Shown here piece by piece: positions 15,976 to 25,600 of a stretch of DNA of 64,000 nt. The position numbers were made by a program, and so were the translations under genes. Under the pieces are notes generated by a model. It searched no databases, was not told the DNA's origin, and saw nothing but the letters and a program-made list of their open reading frames with translations. How positions within the stretch are numbered: position 1 is the stretch's first letter; each line of letters opens with the position of its first letter. The DNA comes from Anaerolinea thermolimosa. Lineage in GTDB: Bacteria > Chloroflexota > Anaerolineae > Anaerolineales > Anaerolineaceae. Location of the stretch: NCBI RefSeq assembly GCF_001050195.2, contig NZ_DF967965.1, positions 2,376,808 to 2,440,807 of the forward strand. Reading direction: 5' to 3'.

Positions 15976-17460
15976 ATGAGCAAGAAAATCATCATTATTG
16001 GGAGTGGTTTTGGTGGGCTTGGGGCGGCTGTGCGTCTGGCCGCCCGCGGGCACCAGGTGGAGATTTTTGAAAAACGAGATAAACCCGGGGGGCGGGCCTA
16101 TGTATATGAGATCAATGGTTTCAAATTCGACGGCGGCCCCACAGTTATAACCGCTCCATTCATGTTTGATGAGTTATTCGCCCTGGCAGGACGCCGCCGT
16201 GAAGATTACCTGACATTTGTGCCCTGTAACCCCTTCTACCGCATTTTTGACCACAAGGGGCGACAATTTGATTACAACAATGACCCCCGGATGATTCTGG
16301 AACAAATTGAGCAATGGAACCCTGCGGACAAAGAGGGATACCAGAAATTCATCCAGACCACGCGCCCAATCTTTGAGAAGGGGTTCATCGAACTGGCAGA
16401 CCAACCCTTTCTCCATATCACAGACATGTTACGTATTGCCCCTGATCTGATTCGCCTGCAATCGTACCGTTCCGTGTATGGATATGTATCCCAATTCGTG
16501 AAACATCCCTTTCTGCGAATGGTTTTCACTTTCCACCCTTTGCTGGTGGGAGGAAATCCCTTTGATACCACCAGTATCTATGCCATGATCCATTACCTGG
16601 AACGGGAATGGGGCGTCTATTATGCCATGGGGGGCACGGGCGCTATTGTCAACGCTCTGGTTCGGCTTTTCACCGAGCTCGGCGGGAAAATCCATCTCAA
16701 TTCCAGCGTGGAAGAAATCCTGGTGGGAGAAAAACGCCGGGTAAAGGGCATTCGTTTGAGTGACGGCAGTGTGCACCTTGCCGATGACATCATCAGCAAC
16801 GCGGATGTCGCCTGGACTTATCGGAACCTGATCCCCGCATGGGCTCGCAGGGTCAATTCTAACGCCCGCTATGATCGTATGCGCTATAGCATGTCGTTGT
16901 TTGTCATTTACTTCGGCACCCGAAGGCGCTACCTCGACAGCCGGCTGGCACATCACAATATTATCCTCAGTAACCGGTACCGAGATTTGCTTGATGATAT
17001 CTTCCATCGGAAAAAGCTGGCCGACGACTTCTCCCTTTACCTCCACATGCCCACCATTACCGACCCTTCTATAGCCCCGGAAGGATGCGAATCCTTTTAT
17101 GTCCTATCGCCGGTTCCGCACCTCGAAAGTGACGTTGACTGGCGCCGGATGGCTCCTGTGTATAAAGAAAAAATCCTCACCTTCCTGGAACAGCGCTATC
17201 TTCCTGACCTGCGGGCAAACATTATTGCCGAACACACAATCGATCCGTTGCATTTTGAGAACGAGCTTAACAGTTTTCGCGGTGCGGCCTTCTCGGTGCA
17301 ACCTATTCTCACCCAGTCCGCCTGGTTTCGGCCTCACAACCGCTCCGAAGACTTTGACAACCTCTATTTTGTAGGTGCTGGAACCCATCCCGGCGCTGGC
17401 CTCCCGGGAGTTCTGTCGTCATCAATCATTGCTGAGAAACTCATCCAGGAAACCGCCTGA
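15976..17460 (+). CDS. crtI: Phytoene desaturase-type carotenoid oxidoreductase
   Basis: A flavoprotein of 494 residues, the usual CrtI length. The N-terminal dinucleotide-binding motif [21 protein letters not shown] is followed by [12 protein letters not shown] and FDGGPTVI. The C-terminal signature [17 protein letters not shown] is intact. CrtI enzymes desaturate 15-cis-phytoene stepwise to neurosporene or lycopene at the membrane. Related enzymes act on diapophytoene; the neighbouring phytoene synthase favours a C40 substrate. GGAGAGGG precedes the ATG. crtB follows 28 bases after the stop. Confidence 0.92.
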   Translation: MSKKIIIIGSGFGGLGAAVRLAARGHQVEIFEKRDKPGGRAYVYEINGFKFDGGPTVITAPFMFDELFALAGRRREDYLTFVPCNPFYRIFDHKGRQFDYNNDPRMILEQIEQWNPADKEGYQKFIQTTRPIFEKGFIELADQPFLHITDMLRIAPDLIRLQSYRSVYGYVSQFVKHPFLRMVFTFHPLLVGGNPFDTTSIYAMIHYLEREWGVYYAMGGTGAIVNALVRLFTELGGKIHLNSSVEEILVGEKRRVKGIRLSDGSVHLADDIISNADVAWTYRNLIPAWARRVNSNARYDRMRYSMSLFVIYFGTRRRYLDSRLAHHNIILSNRYRDLLDDIFHRKKLADDFSLYLHMPTITDPSIAPEGCESFYVLSPVPHLESDVDWRRMAPVYKEKILTFLEQRYLPDLRANIIAEHTIDPLHFENELNSFRGAAFSVQPILTQSAWFRPHNRSEDFDNLYFVGAGTHPGAGLPGVLSSSIIAEKLIQETA

Positions 17461-17488
17461 AAAGGATCGGATGAAGAGAGGAGTTAAC

Positions 17489-18427
17489 ATGCCGTTCACT
17501 TCTGGAAGCCAATCGATCAGAACCTCGCCCAGATTACAGGCTGCACTGACAGCCACCGAAGAGGTCATCCGTAAACATTCCAGGACCTTTTTCTTCGCAA
17601 CTTCTCTGCTTCCCTTTCCTGAACGGTTAGCAATCCGGAGCCTGTACGCATTTTGCCGCGCCAGTGACGACCTGGTTGATTGTGCCAATACCACCCCCGC
17701 TGACCTGGAAGCCTGGCGAGCCCGGGTCAACCTCCCGTCTGAACAACAAACCGATCCCATTCTCCTCTCCTGGGCTCTGGTACGCGAACAGTATCCGATT
17801 GATCGCCAGTACGAGGGTGAACTTCTGGACGGAATCGCCATGGATCTTTCCTTTCGCCCGTACCCCACCTGGGAGACCCTCCAACATTATTGCTACCGTG
17901 TAGCCGCCACGGTGGGATTGCTTTCCATACCGGTGATTGGCCTGGCTCCGGGTGTAACCTTCGAACAGGCGGCTCCTTATGCCATTCGTCTGGGAATTGC
18001 CCTGCAACTTACCAACATCCTTCGCGATGTTGGTGAAGATGCTGACCGCGGACGGGTTTACTTTCCCCTTGAAGACCTTGCCCGATTTCATTTATCCATG
18101 AAGGATATCCTCAACCATGTATATGATGAGCGTTTTATCGCTCTGATGCAATTCGAAATCCGGCGAACCCGGCAGCTCTTCGAAGAATCATTACCTGGCA
18201 TCACCCTGCTAAGCCGGGTGGCACGCCCGGCTGTAGGGGCAGCATCTCTTCTCTACCGTGCCATTCTGGATGAAATCGAAGCCATTCATTACCAGGTTCA
18301 CGAAAAAAGGGCCCACACCAGCGCCTGGAAAAAGATCAGCATGTTGCCAAAAATTCTCTACTGTGTGTCTACCCTGGAGCGCCCCTCTTCCCTTCACCCT
18401 GCCCGCTTCCCAGAAACCGCGGGGTGA
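17489..18427 (+). CDS. crtB: Phytoene/squalene synthase family, likely phytoene synthase
   Basis: A protein of 312 residues. The first Asp-rich site appears as YAFCRASDDLVD, the second as LTNILRDVGEDADRGRVYFP, with HSRTFFFAT near the N-terminus: all standard for head-to-head prenyl synthases. It condenses two geranylgeranyl diphosphates to phytoene. Two upstream in-frame ATGs exist (17375, 17471), but AGAGGAG lies six bases before the ATG at 17489, which is chosen. With crtI it forms the minimal lycopene-type pathway; no cyclase is in the window. Confidence 0.92.
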   Translation: MPFTSGSQSIRTSPRLQAALTATEEVIRKHSRTFFFATSLLPFPERLAIRSLYAFCRASDDLVDCANTTPADLEAWRARVNLPSEQQTDPILLSWALVREQYPIDRQYEGELLDGIAMDLSFRPYPTWETLQHYCYRVAATVGLLSIPVIGLAPGVTFEQAAPYAIRLGIALQLTNILRDVGEDADRGRVYFPLEDLARFHLSMKDILNHVYDERFIALMQFEIRRTRQLFEESLPGITLLSRVARPAVGAASLLYRAILDEIEAIHYQVHEKRAHTSAWKKISMLPKILYCVSTLERPSSLHPARFPETAG

Positions 18428-18636
18428 ATCACTTTCCTGTTCGGAGGACAGGCATTGTTCCACTCCCTGTTCCCGGACGCTGATCTTCCAAAGGTATAGC
18501 TCTCCACTCCTCCGGATGGCAATCATCGGATGGAGCGGCATTGCCAACCTGTTTGGCTGGGCGCACCGGGCCGGCCTCCGCATCAGGCCTCATCTCCATC
18601 CCGGCAGAGAAAAAGCCCCCTCTGAACCAGGCAGGG

Positions 18637-19620
18637 TCAGTCGGCCAGTTGACCGTTCTCGCGGAGGAGTTCTTCCCTGCGCCGCCGATAGGCCAGGATG
18701 ATCCGATCTCCCTGTACGAATTTCTCTCCATTTCGTAAGGAAGTCTTCTTGGGAACCTGCCGGCTGACTACCCGTTTATCCTGGTTGGCGATATACCGGC
18801 TGCCGATGACACCGATCCAATTAAACAACGTGCGTAATACCGGAAGGCGAACAATACGCTGGTAATAACGCAGGTATAAAATCCCGTTTTCCTCATCCAC
18901 AGGTACAAAAGCTACAAAAATTCGCATATCATCTGAAATGCGGTTCTGCCAGATATTTGGGAAAATAAATTCCAGGAAGGGGGGGCGGTTTGGGGCAGGG
19001 AGTTCTTCCGGTTTACGCGGAGGTGTTCCGTCATCCAGGCGATTATAAACCCACATTCGAAGGATATCCTCCTCCAGAGTTACCAGGGGGCCATCCACCA
19101 CCACCCGATGACCTCTTCCAATGGTGTTGTAATGCACGTGGGGCAAATGCATCACATCCATCTGGTTCTCAACCATGCGCGAATAATGCACTGGCCATGG
19201 ATCACGGTATCCTGCATACGTAAATCCATCATCAAGATCGAAGAAACGTGGGGGGCGAACGGCTTTTTCTGTTTCCCCCCAGAAAATCCAGATCAGCCCA
19301 TGAGCTTCATAGGTGAGATAAGAGTCTACCCGCATGGCCCTGGGAGGAATTCCATTCCTGCCCAGTGAGGGAATATACTGGCATTGCCCGCTGGCATCGT
19401 ATTCAAAAGCATGGAAAGGACAGGCCAGACGGTCATCCGGGCTAATTTTTCCCTGACAAAGACTGGCTCCCAGATGAGCACACCGGTCTTTCAAACATAC
19501 CACTTTCCCATCTCGGCGCCGCCAGAATACCAGTTTCTCTCCCAGGCGCGTCACACCCACCGGGCGCCCGGCTTTTACCTCATTTGACTCGAGTACAACA
19601 TACCACTGGTTGCGAATCAT
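18637..19620 (-). CDS. Rieske non-heme iron oxygenase
   Basis: A protein of 327 residues. The Rieske 2Fe-2S ligands are Cys47-x-His49 and Cys67-x2-His70 (RCAHLG and ACPFHAF). The mononuclear iron site lies in the segment ENQMDVMHLPHVHYNTIG, with an Asp and several His. This is the layout of alpha subunits of ring-hydroxylating or demethylating oxygenases, which need O2 and an electron-transfer partner (none adjacent). It sits convergent with crtB and just downstream of photolyase on the same strand, so modification of a carotenoid or another photoprotective compound is a reasonable guess, not shown by the sequence. Confidence 0.85.
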   Translation of the reverse strand: MIRNQWYVVLESNEVKAGRPVGVTRLGEKLVFWRRRDGKVVCLKDRCAHLGASLCQGKISPDDRLACPFHAFEYDASGQCQYIPSLGRNGIPPRAMRVDSYLTYEAHGLIWIFWGETEKAVRPPRFFDLDDGFTYAGYRDPWPVHYSRMVENQMDVMHLPHVHYNTIGRGHRVVVDGPLVTLEEDILRMWVYNRLDDGTPPRKPEELPAPNRPPFLEFIFPNIWQNRISDDMRIFVAFVPVDEENGILYLRYYQRIVRLPVLRTLFNWIGVIGSRYIANQDKRVVSRQVPKKTSLRNGEKFVQGDRIILAYRRRREELLRENGQLAD

Positions 19621-19661
19621 AGCTCCTCCCCGATCTGACCTTTTATTGAGTTTACTCCTTT

Positions 19662-21053
19662 TTATTTTTCAGCTCTACTCCGAAACCAACGCAATGCTCT
19701 CTCCCGGGCCAGCGCATGGTCAATCATCGGCATCGGATAATCGACCCCAATTCGAACCCCACATTTTCGTTGAATATCCTGAGGCATCAACCATGGAGAA
19801 TGAATATAGTCTGAAGGCACAGTCTCCAGTTCTGGCAGCCAACGGCGAATAAAAACCCCCTCCGGATCAAATTTCTTTCCCTGGAGCACGGGGTTAAAAA
19901 TCCGAAAAAACGGAGCGGCATCTGTGCCCACCCCGGCTGTCCATTGCCAGCCGCCAAGATTAGACGCCAGATCTCCATCGATCAGGTGACGCATAAACCA
20001 GCGCTCTCCTTCTCGCCAGTGAATAAGCAAGTCTTTGGAAAGGAAAGAAGCGACAATCATCCTTCCCCGGTTATGCATCCATCCTGTGGCAATTAACTGA
20101 CGCATACAGGCATCCACTACCGGGTAGCCTGTCTGACCGAACTGCCAGGCGGCCAGTTCTGCTTCAGAGTGTCGCCATGGCATTGCGCGCATCATCGGTT
20201 GGAAAGCAGTGTCGACCACAAAAGGGAAATGAAACAGAACGCTGTGGTAGAAATCTCTCCAGATGAGCTCGTTCAACCAGGTTTCGCACCCTCTTTGCCC
20301 CACCGGGTTGGTGACCTGACAGGATAACTCCAAAACACGGGTGGCTGCCAAACGCGGTGAAAGCATCCCGAACCTGAGGTAAGGCGAAAGTTTTGAAGTA
20401 CCCTCAAGGTCGAGGCGATCACGCACTTCGTGGTACATCCAAACGTCATTCCCGAGAAAATCCTCCAATCTCTGGCGTGCACTGAGCTCTCCCGGAATAA
20501 ACAACCCGTTCGTATCATTCACCTCCGGTAAAGACTCAGTTGTCAGTGCCGGGAGCGGAGGAAAACGTTCCGGGAGATCCACTCTGGGTGGGGGTATCGG
20601 CAGGGCCTTCCAGGCTTTGCTGAAAGGCGTAAACACCGTATAAGGCTTGCCATCCGGTTGTCTTATTGCCTGCGGTGGATGAACAGTGATTCCTCCCACA
20701 AGCTTTAAAGGCAAAATACGAGCCACCCGCTCATCTCGCCTGTTCGCGTAGGGGCCAGTATCATGTACGGCAAAAATCAACTCTGCACCGGTTTCTTCAA
20801 CCAGCCGATTGAGCACCATTTCGGGCGGGCCGCTACGAATGATTAATTGACTACCCCGCTTGCGTAATTCGGTATCCAGCTCCCTTAATCCACCGAACAG
20901 GAAAGCCTGCCTGGCTAACGCTTCTCCCCTCAAAAGATAGGGATCAAGGATAAATAATGGAACGAGGAACCCCCCGGTTTCCAGTGCAGCCTGGAGAGCT
21001 TCATTATCCTGGAGACGTAGATCTCTCCGGGTCCACCAGATCACCACACTCAT
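19662..21053 (-). CDS. phrB: Deoxyribodipyrimidine photolyase (class I)
   Basis: A protein of 463 residues. The N-terminal antenna domain starts VVIWWTRRDLRLQDNEAL. The FAD-binding C-terminal domain shows WRDFYHSVLFHFP, GWMHNRGRMIVASFLSKDL and DGDLASNLGGWQWTAGVGTD. It repairs UV-induced cyclobutane dimers with blue light. AAGGAGGGTGA immediately precedes the ATG. It is upstream of the Rieske gene on the same strand with a 41-base gap, so the two are probably co-transcribed. A photolyase beside CarH and crt genes is a recurrent light-defence arrangement. Confidence 0.95.
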   Translation of the reverse strand: MSVVIWWTRRDLRLQDNEALQAALETGGFLVPLFILDPYLLRGEALARQAFLFGGLRELDTELRKRGSQLIIRSGPPEMVLNRLVEETGAELIFAVHDTGPYANRRDERVARILPLKLVGGITVHPPQAIRQPDGKPYTVFTPFSKAWKALPIPPPRVDLPERFPPLPALTTESLPEVNDTNGLFIPGELSARQRLEDFLGNDVWMYHEVRDRLDLEGTSKLSPYLRFGMLSPRLAATRVLELSCQVTNPVGQRGCETWLNELIWRDFYHSVLFHFPFVVDTAFQPMMRAMPWRHSEAELAAWQFGQTGYPVVDACMRQLIATGWMHNRGRMIVASFLSKDLLIHWREGERWFMRHLIDGDLASNLGGWQWTAGVGTDAAPFFRIFNPVLQGKKFDPEGVFIRRWLPELETVPSDYIHSPWLMPQDIQRKCGVRIGVDYPMPMIDHALARERALRWFRSRAEK

Positions 21054-21194
21054 TCACCCTCCTTCTCAACCAGGCCATCTGCCACACGGATACCAGCAAG
21101 AAAACCCGCGCAGGTTTCTCCATTTCTTCTTCACTATAGCGTTAAATCCTTACTTCCGCCACTTCTCGTACAGTCCTCTTATATTCGATTAAGC

Positions 21195-21278
21195 GAAGAA
21201 GCCACCCATGCGGGTGACTTCTTCATTGGGTTGCTGCGGCACTCTCGGTTAGAGGACAACCAGGAGGGGTGCCGCAGC
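21195..21278 (-). other. Two tandem stem-loops downstream of and overlapping a tiny ORF
   Basis: Stem 1: GCTGCGGCAC (21233-21242) with GTGCCGCAGC (21269-21278), perfect 10 bp. On the minus strand its 5' arm is formed by codons 9-12 of the 17-residue ORF. Stem 2: GAAGAAGCCACCC (21195-21207) with GGGTGACTTCTTC (21212-21224), 13 positions with one mismatch and a 4-base loop. Stem 2 may terminate the short transcript, though no long T-run follows. Confidence 0.65.
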
Positions 21279-21302
21279 CATCATACGCTTACTACTATCC
21301 AT
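21249..21302 (-). CDS. Candidate 17-residue peptide ORF with a near-perfect ribosome binding site
   Basis: The ORF encodes MDSSKRMMAAAPLLVVL: a polar, basic start and a hydrophobic C-terminal half. AAGGAGGTGG lies 8-17 bases before the ATG, the best Shine-Dalgarno in this window. A sigma-70-like promoter lies upstream (21379-21407), an upstream hairpin can mask the ribosome site (21316-21359), and two stem-loops follow. It may be a membrane-active peptide, a leader peptide or the dual part of a regulatory RNA. No family recognised; its translation is inferred. Confidence 0.45.
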   Translation of the reverse strand: MDSSKRMMAAAPLLVVL

Positions 21303-21315
21303 TGTAGACACCACC

Positions 21316-21359
21316 TCCTTATCCTTTAAGATAGCAAAAGAATTTAGAGAAGATAAGGA
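21316..21359 (-). promoter_or_regulatory. Hairpin that can mask the ribosome binding site of the 17-codon ORF
   Basis: TCCTTATC (21316-21323) and GATAAGGA (21352-21359) are perfectly complementary over 8 bp. On the minus-strand RNA the 3' arm covers AAGGA of the AAGGAGG ribosome binding site. This would make translation of the small ORF conditional on opening the hairpin. Confidence 0.5.
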
Positions 21360-21378
21360 TGGTTATTTGATTTGCATT

Positions 21379-21407
21379 AGTATTCCATATTCGGTGAACA
21401 AAGTCAA
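21379..21407 (-). promoter_or_regulatory. Sigma-70-like promoter of the short structured transcript
   Basis: Read on the minus strand, TTGACT (21407-21402) and AATACT (21384-21379) are 17 bases apart. The -35 matches consensus in five of six bases. Transcription would run toward the 17-codon ORF and its stem-loops, and then toward photolyase. It starts just after the terminator of the upstream signalling operon. Confidence 0.6.
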
Positions 21408-21410
21408 GCA

Positions 21411-21435
21411 AAAACGGACAGTTTAATAAAACTGT
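21411..21435 (-). terminator. Terminator of the signalling operon
   Basis: ACAGTTT (21418-21424) pairs with AAACTGT (21429-21435) around a four-base loop. On the minus strand it is followed by CCGTTTTTGC, giving a T-run. It lies ten bases after the stop codon of the alpha/beta-hydrolase-fold gene. Confidence 0.75.
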
Positions 21436-21444
21436 TAACTCTTC

Positions 21445-22233
21445 CTATCGTACGCGGCGCTTCCATTCTTCTTTCAGTTGAAGTTGCCGCGGGCTTTCAC
21501 CGGGGCCCAGGGCCAGAAAATCAATCAGGAGGCGATTAAACTTACTGCTCTCATCCAGCATCGGGAAATGTCCGGAAGCCTCAAAGTGAATTCCGTGGAT
21601 GAGCTCAGGAAGGCGAGCGAGTATATCCAGTTCAGGTGCAGCAACGGCAGGGTCATTCACTCCATGCACCAGCAGGCAGGCGCGGTTCATATTCTGCCCC
21701 GCCATACGAACTTCCGGGGAGCTTAAACCCGCCAGCGAGGTAAGAATCGCCTGAGGATCTGTCTTGGGGGCTTCTACTCTCACCGGTTCGGTAAGCGGTG
21801 ACTTTTCCAGAAGCCAGTCAGCCAGATCGAGCGGGTTTCCCGCCCGCAAACGGGCATGGATTCGCGATTCATCCAGCGGGTAAGCAATGGCCATCACCCG
21901 GTCAACCACTTCAGGGTGCCGTAAGGCAAGCAAAACCGCCACCACCGCCCCCAGCCCGTGTCCCACCAGCGCCACCCTGCCAATTCCCATTTGTTCCAGA
22001 AAACGTTCCACAAGGCTTACCTGGCCATCCAGAGTATATCGGAGTGGCACCTTGGCGGTATCCCCAAAACCCCACAGGTCCAGGGCATAGGTGCGGAATG
22101 AGACGGAAGCCGCTTGCATCACTGGAATCCAGTACCTCCATGACCCAACCCACCCATGCAGGAAGATCAGCGGACGGCCCCGCCCCAGTACTTCATAATG
22201 GACAATCTGTGCATCGAGCAGAATGGCACTCAT
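21445..22233 (-). CDS. Alpha/beta-hydrolase-fold protein lacking the nucleophile Ser
   Basis: A protein of 262 residues with a clear alpha/beta-hydrolase frame: LIFLHGWVGSWRYW (oxyanion region) and LDLWGFGDTA. The nucleophile elbow reads VALVGHGLGAVVA (residues 88-98), where the family has GxSxG. Gly93 replaces the Ser, and the DNA reads GGG without ambiguity. Candidate Asp (VHGVNDPAV) and His (EASGHFPMLDE) remain. It may be a pseudoenzyme, a sensor or a cofactor-independent enzyme of unusual mechanism. It is the last gene of a four-gene signalling operon, 21 bases after a CheY-like regulator, suggesting a signalling link. Confidence 0.85.
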   Translation of the reverse strand: MSAILLDAQIVHYEVLGRGRPLIFLHGWVGSWRYWIPVMQAASVSFRTYALDLWGFGDTAKVPLRYTLDGQVSLVERFLEQMGIGRVALVGHGLGAVVAVLLALRHPEVVDRVMAIAYPLDESRIHARLRAGNPLDLADWLLEKSPLTEPVRVEAPKTDPQAILTSLAGLSSPEVRMAGQNMNRACLLVHGVNDPAVAAPELDILARLPELIHGIHFEASGHFPMLDESSKFNRLLIDFLALGPGESPRQLQLKEEWKRRVR

Positions 22234-22254
22234 TCGCTCGCGCTCCCTTCTGTA

Positions 22255-22632
22255 TTACAGCTTCCCGAATTTTTGTAATAATTCATTCACACGTTGGCTC
22301 AACTCCATGGGAGCAAAGGGCTTTAATAAATATTCAGCGGCACCCATTTCCAGTCCGGTTTGAATTTCCGCTTCCTGTCCTTTAGCCGAGAGAAACACCA
22401 CAGGAATGTCACTGGTAAGCGGGTCAGCCTTCATGGCGGCACAGGCTTCGTAGCCGGTCATGCGTGGCATACGCACATCCATTAAAATAAGGTCGGGTTG
22501 CTCGATGCGGGCTGCTTCTACGGCTTCAGCACCATTACCCACTGCAACTACCTCGTGCCCGGCATAACTCAGGGTAAATTTCACCAGGTCGCGAATATCA
22601 GGTTCATCTTCTGCAATCAATATCTTTGCCAT
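22255..22632 (-). CDS. Single-domain CheY-like response regulator
   Basis: A protein of 125 residues comprising only a receiver domain. The acidic pocket is Glu8-Asp9-Glu10, the phospho-acceptor Asp52 (LILMDVRMPRM), the conserved Ser/Thr in FLSAKGQ and the Lys in YLLKPFAP. With no output domain it should act through protein contacts, as a phosphate sink or relay. Its start is 8 bases after the stop of the large histidine kinase, so it is the likely cognate partner. Confidence 0.93.
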   Translation of the reverse strand: MAKILIAEDEPDIRDLVKFTLSYAGHEVVAVGNGAEAVEAARIEQPDLILMDVRMPRMTGYEACAAMKADPLTSDIPVVFLSAKGQEAEIQTGLEMGAAEYLLKPFAPMELSQRVNELLQKFGKL

Positions 22633-22640
22633 GCGATTGA

Positions 22641-25600
22641 CTACTCCAGATTCTGATCAAGAGGTAAGGTGAACGAAAAGGTACTTCCTTCACCCGGAAT
22701 GCCCGGGCTGGTAAACCAGATGCGTCCACGGTGCATTTCTACCAGCGTTTTGGCCACTGCCAGTCCCAGGCCAGTTCCTGCAGTGGCCAGCACAAGCGGA
22801 TGCTCGCCGCGGTAAAACCGCTCGAACATGCGGGGCTGCTCATCGGGGGCAATGCCGATGCCCGTATCCTTTACATCCACCTGAATTTCTCCATTTTGAT
22901 GGCTCAGAACCACCGTCACTGTGCCGTTTGCAGGGGTATAGTTATACCCGTTACTGACCAGATTACCAATCACCTGCCGAATACGCTCCAGGTCGCCCAT
23001 CACCTGCGGAAGATCATCCGCCGCCTGCAGGGCAAAGGTCATGGGCTTGTTCTCTTCTCGTGAACGGCGCTGTACATCGAGGATCACCTCGTGGGCAATT
23101 TCCCGCAAATCAAGCCACTGGTAATTTAACTTCACCCGCCCCGACTCAATCCGCGAGAGATCGAGCAGGTCATTGACGAGGGTGCCCAGGCGCTCAGTGT
23201 TACTGCGTACGATTTCAAGGAAATGGCGCTGCTGAGCGGTCAACTCACCTGCCGCCCCCATCAGCATGATTTCCACGTACCCTTTAATCGAGGTCATCGG
23301 GGTGCGTAATTCGTGGCTTACATTCGCCACGAACTCTGATTTCATCCGGTCTACCTGCACTTCGTGGGTAATGTCGCGCAAGATGGAAACCGTTCCCAGG
23401 AACTGTGAACGCCAGAAAACCGGAGCAAGATGAACCGCGATGACACTCCCGGTATCCAGGTCAAATTCATCGGCAAAATCATCCCCTTTGTACGACTGCG
23501 GGTCCTTCAACCATTGTTGAATCGTGCGTACCCAGCTCAGGCTGGAACGTCCCCAGACCCCGGTAAAGGCGTCCAGCCTCTTTCCGATCACCTCATTAAC
23601 CGGCAGATCAAGAATACGTTCTGCTGAAGCATTAAAAAGGGTGACCTGACCGCTGGCATCGGTCACAATAACTCCATCAGCCACAGCTTCTAGAATCGCC
23701 CGCGAGCGGCTGGCCTCAATTTGTTGCTCACGCAGCATATTCCCAAGGTTTTCCGATTGATCACGGATCAGGTTGAACAATTCAGCATTGTTAATCGTGA
23801 TGGCAATCTGCCGGGCAGTTGCCTCTACAAGCCCCAGCTGCGAAGCCTGGAAGAACCCCGCCTCCCGGTGAAACAACAACAGAGCTCCGAGGGCATCTTC
23901 TCCCATGATAAGTGGAGCCGCCAGCACACTCCGGTAGGCAGGTAAGCTCGAGCCTTCTTCCAGCCAGTGGCTTTCCTTTGCAATATCTTCGATAAGGAGA
24001 GATTGCCGCGAGCGGGCCGCCTCACGCATGATCCGCCTCTCCAGCGCCAGACCATTCTCAGCCGCCCCACCCGCTGAGGTCAATGCCTCACCGGCCCGAT
24101 AGGGCTTCTGGGTGCTTTCCAAAAGCATCGCCAGGCTCTCCTGAGACCCAATCGATTCATTGATCACCATTAAGGCACGGCTCATCACCAACCCCATATC
24201 CAAGCTGGTCGAAAGTTCACTGATAATCCGCAGGAGCGTCTGCGAATTCTGATGTTCTCTGCGTAACTCGCTGGTACGCTCTTCGACGCGCCGTTCCAGG
24301 AACTCGCTCAGAGTGCGCGTTTCTTCAAAGAGCCGTGCATTCTGAATGGCAATAGCGGCCTGGTTACATACCGTACGTGCCAGCTCAATTTCGGAAACCG
24401 TAAAGCGGTAGCTCACATTTTTTTGCACCATGAGCCACCCATAAAGCGTTCCACCTGCCAGCAGGGGCACAATAAGAACCGAGAGAATACCGCGTGGGGC
24501 AAAGTACGCCTCAAACATCGGCGCCAGGTCTGGCTCACCAGAGACCTGAACGGTGGAGAAAATTCCCTTTGAGTCTTTCAAACGGTCAAACAATGGCACA
24601 TCCAGCAGGGCCATGGGTAAATGGGCCCTCTGTGGGGGGGTTTCTATCTCCAGAATGTACTTATCCCCCGGGCCAATCATCACCCCTGCCACTATGGATG
24701 CATTCAACGCCCCAAGCATGTGCTCGGCAGTCACCTGGAGAATCGTCCCCATTTCCAGAGAAGCCCCTAATTCTTCAGACAGCCGGTTAAGCAGCGCCAG
24801 CCTTCGGGAGCGCTGGTCCAGTTCGCCAGCCCGACGCAGGCTTTCTTCAAACAGACGGGCGTTCTCCAAAGCTGCCGCCACCTGCCCGGCAAAGGTAGCA
24901 GCGGCGTGAATGTGCTCAGGAGAATAGAAACCTGCTTCACGTTTCTCCAGCGCCAGCAACCCGATGACTTCCCCTTTGACAATCAGCGGCATTCCCAGCC
25001 AGGAAAGATTTTCTGGCTCTACCAGAGATGGGAAGCGTGGATCAGCACGCACATCCCGCACCGTGACAGGCTCTCCCGTCTGAATCATTTCCCGGAACAG
25101 GGCACTGTCTTCTACCGCGGCGGTAAGGCCAATACGGCTCTCATTATCCTCAAAGCCCTGAGCGGCAAGGATCGAAAGAACATTTCCGCGCCGCATCCAG
25201 AGGGTTGCCGTCTCATAGGGGATGACCGTCGCCAGGTAATCGAGGAGCGAACCAATGAGCTCTTCCTGTCGCAGGCTGGCCGTCAATTTGGCCGAAGCGC
25301 GGGTAAGATTGAGCAATTGATCAGCGCGCGACTCGGCTGCCTGGAAGAGACGGGCATTATCCAGAGCCAGAGCCGCCTGTTGAGCAAATGAATAGGCCAG
25401 CGCCTCATCTTCTGGAGAAAACGCACCGCTGGTCTCAAAATTCTCCAATACCAGCACCCCACTGATCCGGTCTGCCGGACGCAAAGGCAGTACCATACAG
25501 GAGACCGGCAGTTTACCCCGCGTGGCCTGACGGTAGCGCATGAGGTCTTCTGACGAAAGCTGGTATTGCGTGGCAAAATCCACCTCGGCAACTCGCAGCG

